64,000 nt of DNA from NCBI GenBank assembly GCA_942491735.1, contig CALOCN010000014.1, forward strand, positions 1,054,001 through 1,118,000, in the 5' to 3' direction. Positions 1-5,958 of the stretch are shown piece after piece. A model generated the notes under the pieces. The model worked only from the letters and a program-made list of their open reading frames with translations. It was not told where the DNA came from and did not search any database. Numbering within the stretch: position 1 is the first letter of the stretch; every line of letters begins with the position of its first letter. The position numbers were made by a program, and so were the translations under genes. Source of the stretch: CALOCN01 sp942491735. GTDB lineage: Bacteria; Eisenbacteria; RBG-16-71-46; JABDJR01.

Positions 1-891
1 GGTTCTGTGAGCCGCCGATGCCTCCTGCAGGTCCTTCTCTGAGGAAATCTTCTTCGCCGCTAGCCCTTGCTCTCTCTCGAACGAGGCCTTCTTGAGCTCA
101 GCATCGACTGCAGCAGAGAGAAACGCGGTCCTGGCCGAGGCGAGTTCGGAAGAGTGCAGTTCAACGAGAACCTCCCCCGCTTCGACCTCGGAGCCAACGT
201 CGACGAGGACCCGCCGCACGATGCCCGGGGCGAGAGGCGTGATGCGGGCCACAGCGTTCGCGTTGTATTGGACTTCGCACACGGCCGCGACGCTTGCCTG
301 GACCTCGCTCTCTTGAGGAGACGTGGTCCGTAGTCCGGCTTTCGTAGCCGCCTCTACGGACTCAAAGCGCACCTTGAGCTCTTCGCCGGGTTTGAGCACT
401 GCCGTTCTCTGTGGCTGGCAAATGCCGCACTCTAGCTCTGGTACCTGGTGTTCGTTGCAGAAGAGCTCGCTGGAAGCGTGGCTCTCGGTTGAAGGCGCGC
501 TCGACGAGCTGCTCTCGTCGGTGGGCGTCTCCTTGTCGAGTTGGTCAAGCTCCGGGTGGCAGAGGAAACACTCATCTTCATACAGAAAGTGTTCTGCACA
601 ATACAGGCGAGCCTTGTCCTCGAGCTGCGGCTGGCAGATCCAGCAACGGTCTTCATAGCACGCGTGCTCGGTGCACCAGAGGCGCCCCGCTTCGCGCTTG
701 CTGGCGTCGCAGATGAAGCACGTCTCGCCGGCTTCCGAGTGGCTGTGGGCCTCAGCAACCTGGCTACCTTCGCTAGCCCTCCCCTCGTCTTTTGGGGAAG
801 AGTCGCCGCCTCCACAGCCCGTTGAGGTGGCAATTAGCAGCGAACAGGCGAGGAGCCCGCCGAACGTGCGAACACTGGAGAAGCTAGGCAT
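1..891 (-). CDS. Lipoprotein RND/heavy-metal efflux periplasmic adaptor with cysteine-rich N-terminus (partial)
   Basis: Reading from ATG at 891 gives 297 codons with no stop before the left edge, so the C-terminus is missing. A strong Shine-Dalgarno (AGGAGG) lies 4 bases before the start. Residues 1-26 look like a lipoprotein signal with Cys26 as the lipidated residue (TGC, not a classic lipobox). Residues 58-158 carry a tandem metal-knuckle pattern: C58xxC61-x11-C73xxH76, C83xxC86-x11-C98xxH101, C108xxC111 with a more distant C145xxH148, then C155xxC158. After about residue 200 comes a membrane-fusion-protein barrel and lipoyl-type hairpin segment (GIVRRVLVDVGSEVEAGEVL) followed by a coiled coil. 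Family knowledge: CusB/CzcB-type adaptors link an inner-membrane RND pump to an outer-membrane channel. The divergent ArsR gene supports a metal-export role; the substrate is not determined. Confidence 0.85.
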   Translation of the reverse strand, partial: MPSFSSVRTFGGLLACSLLIATSTGCGGGDSSPKDEGRASEGSQVAEAHSHSEAGETCFICDASKREAGRLWCTEHACYEDRCWICQPQLEDKARLYCAEHFLYEDECFLCHPELDQLDKETPTDESSSSSAPSTESHASSELFCNEHQVPELECGICQPQRTAVLKPGEELKVRFESVEAATKAGLRTTSPQESEVQASVAAVCEVQYNANAVARITPLAPGIVRRVLVDVGSEVEAGEVLVELHSSELASARTAFLSAAVDAELKKASFEREQGLAAKKISSEKDLQEASAAHRT

Positions 892-984
892 ACACCCTCC
901 TTTCAGGTGTGTGAGTTGGGCGGCAAGTTTGTCGGGGAACCCGAGCCTTGCGCCGACCCACCTGGGAACAGTATACTAGGACAC
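892..984. promoter_or_regulatory. Divergent promoter region between adaptor and arsR-type regulator
   Basis: This 93-base spacer must hold both promoters. On the plus strand TTGCGC (948-953) and TATACT (972-977) are separated by 18 bases, a plausible sigma70-type pair. The -10 box ends only 7 bases before the regulator's ATG at 985, so that transcript would be leaderless or nearly so. An ArsR operator would be expected here, but I see no long perfect palindrome. Confidence 0.4.
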
Positions 985-1416
985 ATGCGCAACTCTACAA
1001 GTGTCGTCACAAGGAGCTCGCTTGCCAATGGAAAATGGCTCGCCGCTGCATTGAAGGCCCTCTCTGACCCGATTCGCCTCCGGATACTTCGACTTCTGGC
1101 TGCAAACAGCGCCGAGATGTGCGTTTGCGAGTTCGTCGACGTGCTCCAGGTGCGCCAGTACACCATCTCAAGGGGGCTTGGGCTCCTGGAACGGGCCGGG
1201 CTCGTCGGGGGTCAGAAGGAGGGTCGGTGGGTGTACTACTCGCTTTCCAACCAGGATGACGCGGTGGTCGAGGCCCTCTGTGGGGTCGTAGCCTCGGCGT
1301 CCGATGCCGACGAGGTTTTCCTCCACGACCAGGAGCGTTTCAGAGATCGCATGGCGCTCCGGGAGAACGGTCGCTGTCGTGTGGGTATCCAGACTGAGGG
1401 CCTCGTCGAGCGCTAA
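985..1416 (+). CDS. ArsR/SmtB-family metal-sensing repressor
   Basis: 143 residues if started at ATG 985. An in-frame ATG at 907 would add 26 poorly structured residues and run through the promoter region. The core is a winged helix typical of ArsR: LKALSDPIRLRILRLLAA, then MCVCEF with Cys46 and Cys48 at the start of the recognition helix, then QYTISRGLGLLERAGLV and a wing GRWVYYSL. In ArsR proteins the CVC motif binds As(III), Sb(III) or related thiophilic ions and releases DNA. Divergent placement beside a metal-efflux adaptor suggests it represses that operon and itself. The exact metal is inference. Confidence 0.88.
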   Translation: MRNSTSVVTRSSLANGKWLAAALKALSDPIRLRILRLLAANSAEMCVCEFVDVLQVRQYTISRGLGLLERAGLVGGQKEGRWVYYSLSNQDDAVVEALCGVVASASDADEVFLHDQERFRDRMALRENGRCRVGIQTEGLVER

Positions 1417-1490
1417 GCACTCCGGCGCCCCACCTTATTGCTCCGTTCCATCGTTAGGCTGAGCCCAGCGCGGACTCATGCTTCCGCCTC
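1417..1490. other. Spacer between arsR and the abiEii pseudogene
   Basis: 74 bases. No gene, hairpin or repeat that I can support. Confidence 0.5.
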
Positions 1491-2035
1491 TCATGTCAGA
1501 GGCTGGAGTGGACCCGGGTTGCTGGATAGGTGTGAGGCTTCAACAAGCAGGTTGGGCTCTGGGCAGGGACACGCGATCCACCTTCCCTGGATGTCGCGCC
1601 CATCAATGATTGCCATCGCGATCGGCAGCAGGAACTGGCGCAAGGGTTCCCGGATTGCGGAGCTGTCGTGAAATCCCGATGCAGTGCGGCGGGATCGGCA
1701 TCGAGCACCGTCTCACGATGGTTGAACGTTCGGGTGATCGATTCTGCCAGAACTGGGGCATCTAAGTTGAATCGTCTCGAGGTACCAGAGATCGAAGAAG
1801 TCCTTCATGCGACTGTTGATGGTCCCCAACTGAACCATGGTTTCGAACTTGTCGGCGATGGCAGCCTCGAGCGGGCCCCCTTGAGCACGAAGCGACCCGC
1901 ATGGTGCGATTGCGAGAGCCGGTAGAGGAAGCGCTCCAGCCCATAGTACTGAAGGATCTCCTGGGTCGGACGCTGGGTCTCCCGGGCCAGGCGGGACAGG
2001 CTTTCTCGGACAGACGTGGCAATGTCGTCCGTCAA
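1491..2035 (-). pseudogene. Decayed AbiEii nucleotidyltransferase toxin
   Basis: A TTG start at 2033-2035 overlaps the AbiEi stop (TTGA). The first frame gives about 60 residues matching the AbiEii N-terminus, ending HAGRFVLKGA. It then loses the central domain, including the GS/RPTxDxD catalytic motif. The C-terminal part continues in a second frame (LEAAIADKFETMVQLG, SRMKDFFDLWYLE), then a third (APVLAESITRTFNHRETVLD), then a fourth shift (LRQFLLPIAMAIIDGRDIQG), reaching TGA at 1491-1493. An intact AbiEii is about 300 residues; what is left corresponds to roughly 180. The toxin should be inactive. Intact AbiEii proteins are nucleotidyltransferases of type IV toxin-antitoxin systems. Confidence 0.75.
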
Positions 2036-2634
2036 TTGAGCGCCTCGAGGTAGGGCCGAATCACGCTCTCCACCCTGCAGATCCGTGCGTAGTGCCGGAG
2101 GTGTTCCAGATTTCTTCCCCGTTGCTCGTTCCAGTCCTTGAGCGCTTCGAGCGCAACATCGAGACCGAGCTTGTTTCGATACTTGAACAGGTCTGCCAGG
2201 GTCTTCTCAGGGTTGTAGACCCGGATCGGAACCCCGTCGCGAACCACGGAATCAATCCCCTCCGTGAATGCCTTGCCGGAGAACCAATGGACTCGGACCG
2301 GAGGGTGGTCCACGCGGGGACGCTCCGAGCCCTGGAGGACCGCCACATCGACTTGACGGGGGATCTCAGTCCCAAGTTCGTGGATGTAGAGCGCGGAAAT
2401 CAAGCAGACCACTCCCTGGGGAATCCGCCGCGCGACGGTGACGACATCCGGATCGCCAAGGGCGGGAAGCGAGGCAAGCCGATAGAGGCCGCGGCTGAGT
2501 TGCTCCACGACACCCGCATCGCGCATGGCGTAGAGGGTGTGACGCGAAATGCCGGCTCGGAGAGCTTCCGACATGCGTAGAGTTCCCCCCTCGCGTCGGA
2601 AGACTGCGGTTGCTTTCTTGAAGGGCATGAGCAT
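2032..2634 (-). CDS. abiEi: AbiEi-type antitoxin / autoregulator
   Basis: 200 residues, full length for the family. The N-terminal winged helix (FRREGGTLRMSEALRAGIS, HTLYAMRDAGVVEQLSRGLY) is followed by the AbiEi C-terminal domain (VARRIPQGVVCLISALYIHELG, then NPEKTLADLFKYRNKLG). ATG codons at 2634 and 2628 are both possible starts. AbiEi represses its own promoter and antagonises AbiEii. Here its partner, immediately downstream with a 4-base overlap, is a pseudogene, so the antitoxin survives as an orphan. Confidence 0.85.
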   Translation of the reverse strand: MLMPFKKATAVFRREGGTLRMSEALRAGISRHTLYAMRDAGVVEQLSRGLYRLASLPALGDPDVVTVARRIPQGVVCLISALYIHELGTEIPRQVDVAVLQGSERPRVDHPPVRVHWFSGKAFTEGIDSVVRDGVPIRVYNPEKTLADLFKYRNKLGLDVALEALKDWNEQRGRNLEHLRHYARICRVESVIRPYLEALN

Positions 2635-2722
2635 TCAGACAAAATACCTATAATTATGAGTAAGTAAAGGTAATTTGTTTGAGCTGAATCTTGTCCTTAA
2701 CTCCTTACTAATTATGACCTTA
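2635..2722 (-). promoter_or_regulatory. AT-rich abiE promoter region with repeated TAATTATGA
   Basis: This short AT-rich stretch contrasts with its surroundings. TAATTATGA occurs at 2651-2659 and again at 2709-2717, 58 bases apart in direct orientation. AbiEi proteins bind repeats at their own promoter, so these are candidate operator half-sites; this is inferred. Confidence 0.35.
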
Positions 2723-2751
2723 TGGACAATGCAGCGATGATGCGATCAGCC

Positions 2752-2786
2752 ACCACCGGACTCCCGGCCCACAGCCCGGCGAGCCA
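2752..2786. repeat. 35-bp dispersed repeat, copy 1
   Basis: The 35 bases beginning ACCACCGGACTCCC and ending GGCGAGCCA match 4041-4075 with one difference (G at 2766, A at 4055). Copy 2 lies just past the 3' end of the intact fic gene. Copy 1 lies past the remnant block at 2787-3030. Confidence 0.8.
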
Positions 2787-2925
2787 CTTACAGGGCTGTG
2801 GGCTCAGAGTTCCTTCCGCGGGCCCGGCGATCCACCTTCCCCGGATGTTGGGCATATCAATGATTTGCCCCTGCGATCGGCAGAAGAAACCGACACAACA
2901 AGTTCGCGGATAGGCATTGCCGCGT
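2787..2925 (-). pseudogene. Remnant resembling the 3' end of the neighbouring abiEii
   Basis: On the minus strand, 2827-2925 matches the 3' end of the abiEii pseudogene (1573-1670) with substitutions and small shifts. Shared features are GCGATCGGCAG, ATCAATGATT and GATCCACCTTCCC. One frame gives IIDMPNIRGRWIAGP against IIDGRDIQGRWIACP. No start or upstream part of the gene is present, so this is a fragment. Confidence 0.55.
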
Positions 2926-3030
2926 TCAGACTTTCGATCCTAGCTCAGCCGGTCCACTTAGTTCCGATAAACGCATTTTCGGTCCCGTTGCTTCCGGTCC
3001 GCTTGGCCAGACCCACAACGTCGCTCGTCA
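2926..3030 (-). pseudogene. Remnant of a second fic gene (3' end only)
   Basis: The minus strand here aligns base by base with the last ~95 bases of the intact fic gene (4088-4190). Matching blocks include TTCAGA, GCTCAGCCGGTCCA against GCTGAGCCGATCCA, and CCGTTGCTTCC against CCGCTGCTTCC. The reading gives VVGLAKRTGSNGTEN where the intact gene has VLVERTGKQRDRS, and it hits a stop early. Nothing upstream of this survives. Confidence 0.6.
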
Positions 3031-3064
3031 GCTGCCAAAGCAGCAGAAGTAGCGAAGCTTTGGG

Positions 3065-3439
3065 TCAAGTGTGCGCAGCACGTTTCTTGCTTGATGGTAC
3101 GCGGGCCTTGTTCCCTTCTACAGGGATCTCGGGCCCGATACCTAGGTCGGGCAGAACAATGTCCTGGTCAGGAAACGAAGCCACAATCCGTAGCTCAGCT
3201 CCCATTGCAGATAGGAAGCGTCGCAGTGTGCTGACATACATATCCTTGGCATTCTCAAGCTTGGACACTGCGGCCTGATTCACACCAAGTTGGGCGGCAA
3301 CCTGTTCTTGGGTCAGTTCAAGGGCTTTGCGCACTTCAGCTAGGTACATTTCTGTGAGTAGCTCGTCGGTTCTCTTCCGAATCCGTTCTTGACGCTTTGC
3401 AGTAAGGCCGTCTCTGAGGTTCTTAATCGGCTTTGCCAT
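3065..3439 (-). CDS. XRE-family antitoxin (HigA-like)
   Basis: 124 residues. The helix-turn-helix is ELTQEQVAAQLGVNQAAVSKLE (residues ~42-63), preceded by a basic N-terminus and followed by STLRRFLSAMGAELRIVASF, typical of HigA/MqsA-like antitoxins. It starts 3 bases after the toxin stop at 3443, so the two are cotranscribed with toxin first, the HigBA order. It should bind both the toxin and its own promoter. Confidence 0.85.
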   Translation of the reverse strand: MAKPIKNLRDGLTAKRQERIRKRTDELLTEMYLAEVRKALELTQEQVAAQLGVNQAAVSKLENAKDMYVSTLRRFLSAMGAELRIVASFPDQDIVLPDLGIGPEIPVEGNKARVPSSKKRAAHT

Positions 3440-3442
3440 AAG

Positions 3443-3808
3443 TCATTCCTTCTCGGTCGTCTCTTTCAAGTGCTCGTCATAGAGGTCATCCGCAACGGGA
3501 ACCATCTTCTCGTACCAGTGATCGTCACCCGCTTTGTTTCCCCCGATCAGGAGGATGGCCGTCCGTCTAGGATCAAAGGCGTACAGAATCCTGTAGGGGT
3601 CACCCTTGTACTGGATTCGTAGCTCTCTCATGTGGCTGTGCCTCGACTCGTTGATCCCGGAAGTGTGCGGGAAGGACAGCTGAGGACCCAGTTTCTCAAG
3701 AAGCCCGACCACGGCGAGGACTTCATCCTGCTCGCCATCAGTCAGGTCTTCCCACCAGTCTCCAAACTGGTCGGTGTACTCAACTTCCCATCCCATGTTC
3801 GTCAGCAT
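3443..3808 (-). CDS. RelE/HigB-family toxin (phage Gp49-like)
   Basis: 121 residues from ATG 3808; an ATG at 3796 is an alternative start. Family-typical segments are WEVEYTDQFGDWWEDL at the start, MRELRIQYKGDPYRILYAFD in the core and ILLIGGNKAGDDHWYEKMVP, with a charged helical tail. Such toxins are ribosome-dependent mRNA interferases. The open reading frame is intact and directly precedes its XRE partner, so this looks like a functional type II module inside an otherwise decayed island. Confidence 0.85.
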   Translation of the reverse strand: MLTNMGWEVEYTDQFGDWWEDLTDGEQDEVLAVVGLLEKLGPQLSFPHTSGINESRHSHMRELRIQYKGDPYRILYAFDPRRTAILLIGGNKAGDDHWYEKMVPVADDLYDEHLKETTEKE

Positions 3809-3914
3809 AACTGATGAAGAATAGTCTTAATAAGGAATAATGATGGAAACTGAGCAGTGAGCCCCGGAATCGCCGGGTTCACGAACGCTGTAAGCTGTTG
3901 CCAATTTTAAGGTT

Positions 3915-3937
3915 GAGATGCAAGGAAACTGCATCTC
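3915..3937. repeat. Perfect 8-bp hairpin
   Basis: GAGATGCA (3915-3922) and TGCATCTC (3930-3937) are perfect inverted repeats around a 7-base loop. The hairpin sits downstream of fic and upstream of the toxin promoter. It has no T-tract, so it could be a weak terminator or a protein site. Confidence 0.45.
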
Positions 3938-4040
3938 TGGGTGGTTTGGCTGTCCTAGGCGGGCTCTAAGCCACTTGGTCTCGCCAATCTACTACTGTCT
4001 AAGGAGTTGGGCAGTGAGAGATGCCCTGCCAGTGGAAAGT

Positions 4041-4075
4041 ACCACCGGACTCCCAGCCCACAGCCCGGCGAGCCA
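4041..4075. repeat. 35-bp dispersed repeat, copy 2
   Basis: Differs from 2752-2786 at one base. It lies 22 bases beyond the fic stop at 4097. The bases between the repeat and the fic end also have a counterpart at the other copy, consistent with duplication of a fic 3' end plus flank. Confidence 0.8.
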
Positions 4076-4096
4076 TCCTTACGCTGCAACGGTTTT

Positions 4097-5260
4097 TCAG
4101 AGTTCAGTCTCCATGCTGAGCCGATCCAGATAGTCCCGGTAGGCCCACGACCGATCCCGCTGCTTCCCCGTCCGCTCCACCAGGACACCGGCCGTATCCA
4201 ATGCCTCCACCGCACGTCCCGCGGTCGGTTTGCTGATTCCCAGAGTCTTCACGACGGACGCAATCGAGACGACCGGCTGATTCGGTAAGCGTTCAAAGAG
4301 GCGGACGGCAGCCAGGGAGGATTCACCCCCCTCCAGGATGCGTTCCCGATCGTGTGTCACCAGGCGGAACAGGTCGCGCGCGGAGGCCACCGCTTCCTCG
4401 GCGATCGTGGCGACTCCGTCGAGGAAATAGTCGGTCCATCCCTCCCAGTTGCCATCATGACGCACCGCGCTGAGTCGCCGGTAGTACTCGTCCCGGTGCC
4501 GCTTGAAGAAGAGACTCAGATACAGGAGGGGCTGACCGAGGAGACCCGTGTGCTCCATTAGGAGCGTGATGAGGAGTCGTCCGATACGCCCGTTGCCGTC
4601 AAGGTAGGGGTGAATCGATTCGAATTGGACATGCAGGAGGCCGATCCGCACGAGGGGGGGCAACCCGTCCTCCGCATGGACGTAGTGTTCGAAAGTCGAG
4701 AGCAGTTCGGGCAGCAACTGGGGGGGAGGTGGAACATAGACCGCGTTCCCCGGACGGGTACCGCCGATCCAGTTCTGGGTTCGCCGGATCTCCCCCGGGG
4801 CCTTGTCCGCGCCACGAGCCCCTTCCATAAGTCGGCGATGCGCCTCGTTCAACAGTCGCATGGAAAGTGGCAGACCGCCCGAACGTGCCAACTGATCGCG
4901 CGCGTAGGCGAGGGCATCCAGGTAGTTGCAGACCTCCTCCACGTCCGCGCTGGGCGGTGCCTTGTCCTCTTCGGCTTCGAAGTTGAGCAGGTCCATGAGC
5001 GTGGCCTGGGTTCCCTCGATCTGGGAGGAGACGATCGCTTCCTTGCGTACGAACGCATAGAGGAACCAATCGAGGGAGGGGACCATCTCCCCCGCGAGTC
5101 CCAACCGGACCAGGGCCTCCTCTGCCAGTCGCAGCCGGTGGAGGAGTTCCCCCTCCAGGGCAAGGGGCGGATCCCGGGGGGGGAGGGGTGCCGGAATGAA
5201 CGCGGCAACTTCCTCGCCTCCTATCGTCGTTCGTTCGATGAACCCGGTCTTGCGACTCAT
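4097..5260 (-). CDS. fic: Class II Fic-domain AMP-transferase with C-terminal winged helix
   Basis: 387 residues from ATG 5260. Domains in order: an N-terminal Fic_N-type region; the inhibitory-helix motif SSQIEG (residues 78-83, matching S/TxxxE(G/N)), which marks class II self-inhibited enzymes; the catalytic loop HPYLDGNGRIGR (217-228) with the expected His, Asn and Arg residues; and a C-terminal winged helix (SIASVVKTLGISKPTAGRAVEAL). Fic enzymes usually transfer AMP from ATP to a protein hydroxyl. All key residues are present, so the gene looks active. A degraded second 3' end of the same family lies 1.1 kb away. Confidence 0.92.
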   Translation of the reverse strand: MSRKTGFIERTTIGGEEVAAFIPAPLPPRDPPLALEGELLHRLRLAEEALVRLGLAGEMVPSLDWFLYAFVRKEAIVSSQIEGTQATLMDLLNFEAEEDKAPPSADVEEVCNYLDALAYARDQLARSGGLPLSMRLLNEAHRRLMEGARGADKAPGEIRRTQNWIGGTRPGNAVYVPPPPQLLPELLSTFEHYVHAEDGLPPLVRIGLLHVQFESIHPYLDGNGRIGRLLITLLMEHTGLLGQPLLYLSLFFKRHRDEYYRRLSAVRHDGNWEGWTDYFLDGVATIAEEAVASARDLFRLVTHDRERILEGGESSLAAVRLFERLPNQPVVSIASVVKTLGISKPTAGRAVEALDTAGVLVERTGKQRDRSWAYRDYLDRLSMETEL

Positions 5261-5507
5261 GAGCAACTCGTTTGGCTGGGTGTCTTGGGTACAAGCATGA
5301 ACCTAGGCTGGACTCTTAGTAACGAAATCTTAACTAGAAAAGATCGCAAGTCAAGATACTGTTACTAGCTGATGTGCTAGGTGGTCATGTATCTATTTTC
5401 TTGCCAACGGGTTATGCGTGGGCTGGAGGTCGGCGATGGCCCGCCGAGGTTAGATACTCCACCGGAAACGGGTTTCCCCCCCTCCAGACAAGCGCGCCGA
5501 GGTGACG
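5261..5507. other. AT-rich spacer upstream of fic
   Basis: 247 bases between the orphan XRE gene and fic. Apart from the candidate promoter at 5327-5354 it holds no coding frame I would support. The AT-rich half (5310-5400) stands out in this GC-rich genome. Confidence 0.5.
5327..5354 (-). promoter_or_regulatory. Candidate sigma70-type promoter for fic
   Basis: On the minus strand TTGACT (5354-5349) and TAAGAT (5332-5327) are separated by 16 bases, about 67 bases before the fic ATG. The whole spacer 5261-5507 is AT-rich for this genome and shows no other gene. Confidence 0.45.
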
Positions 5508-5798
5508 TTACGCCGCCCGATCCGCGTTCTCCCGGATAATCCTGGGATGCCGTGCCGCGATGCGCAGGAGAGCGATCGCCGGCCCCTCGGGTTTCCGCCG
5601 ATCCTGTTCCCAGTTCCGGAGGGTATGCACGCTAATCCCCATCGCGGCCGCAAACCGGACCTGGGTCAGTCCCACAAACCGCCGAAGCGCGACAACGTCC
5701 GCTCCCGTCCTGAACTGTCCCTTGATGAGCCGCTTGCGAAGTCGGGCCGGGATGGCGCGGGCAAAGTCGCGGTCAGTCAGTTCGGTGGTATCAGTCAT
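5508..5798 (-). CDS. XRE-family antitoxin, partner lost
   Basis: 96 residues from ATG 5798. The helix-turn-helix is LTQVRFAAAMGISVHTLRNW followed by EQDRRKPEGPAIALLRIAAR. This is a very conserved antitoxin type whose N-terminus (FARAIPARLRKRLIKGQF) usually contacts the toxin. Directly upstream, where the toxin gene should be, only a 28-codon frame remains, so the antitoxin appears orphaned. It may still act as a repressor. Confidence 0.82.
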   Translation of the reverse strand: MTDTTELTDRDFARAIPARLRKRLIKGQFRTGADVVALRRFVGLTQVRFAAAMGISVHTLRNWEQDRRKPEGPAIALLRIAARHPRIIRENADRAA

Positions 5799-5877
5799 TC
5801 TCGTTCCGCCATGTAGGGCTGATAATGGTCGCGCTCCCGAGGTATGGATCCTTGGCTTCATCCCACTCCACCTTCAC
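5791..5877 (-). pseudogene. Possible internally deleted BrnT-like toxin remnant
   Basis: A GTG-started frame of 28 codons overlaps the start of the XRE gene. It begins VKVEWDEAKD, like the N-terminus of BrnT toxins, and then runs ATIISPTW, which resembles the BrnT C-terminal IISAR segment. The central ~60 residues are absent. This is family resemblance by eye over a very short stretch. Confidence 0.35.
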
Positions 5878-5918
5878 GGTAGCTAGGGTGAGCCATTGGC
5901 TTACCCGGGGTCAAGCCC

Positions 5919-5938
5919 GCCTTCCCCGGATGTCGCGT
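5919..5938. repeat. Short copy of the island repeat core
   Basis: The core CCTTCCCCGGATGTCGCG here matches the copies inside 1573-1630 and 2827-2886. It lies at the right-hand edge of the island, just before the peptidase gene, so the same motif is found at both ends of the island and within it. Confidence 0.5.
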
Positions 5939-5958
5939 CCCTCGCGCGGAAGTCGGGA

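Larger units (their letters stand above)
3809..4096. other. Spacer between fic and the HigBA-like module
   Basis: 288 bases with no gene. It carries the toxin promoter region (AT-rich, 3809-3845), a hairpin at 3915-3937 and the second copy of the 35-bp repeat at 4041-4075. Nothing else was recognised. Confidence 0.6.

Noticed and set aside
907..984. Longer ArsR start at 907
   Set aside because: It would add 26 residues with no ArsR similarity and run through the best promoter candidate; ATG 985 gives a normal family length.
1491..5950. Chromosomal integron with attC sites between toxin-antitoxin cassettes
   Set aside because: No integrase gene and no paired GTTRRRY/RYYYAAC core sites were found around the modules; the repeats are better explained as gene remnants and a dispersed element.
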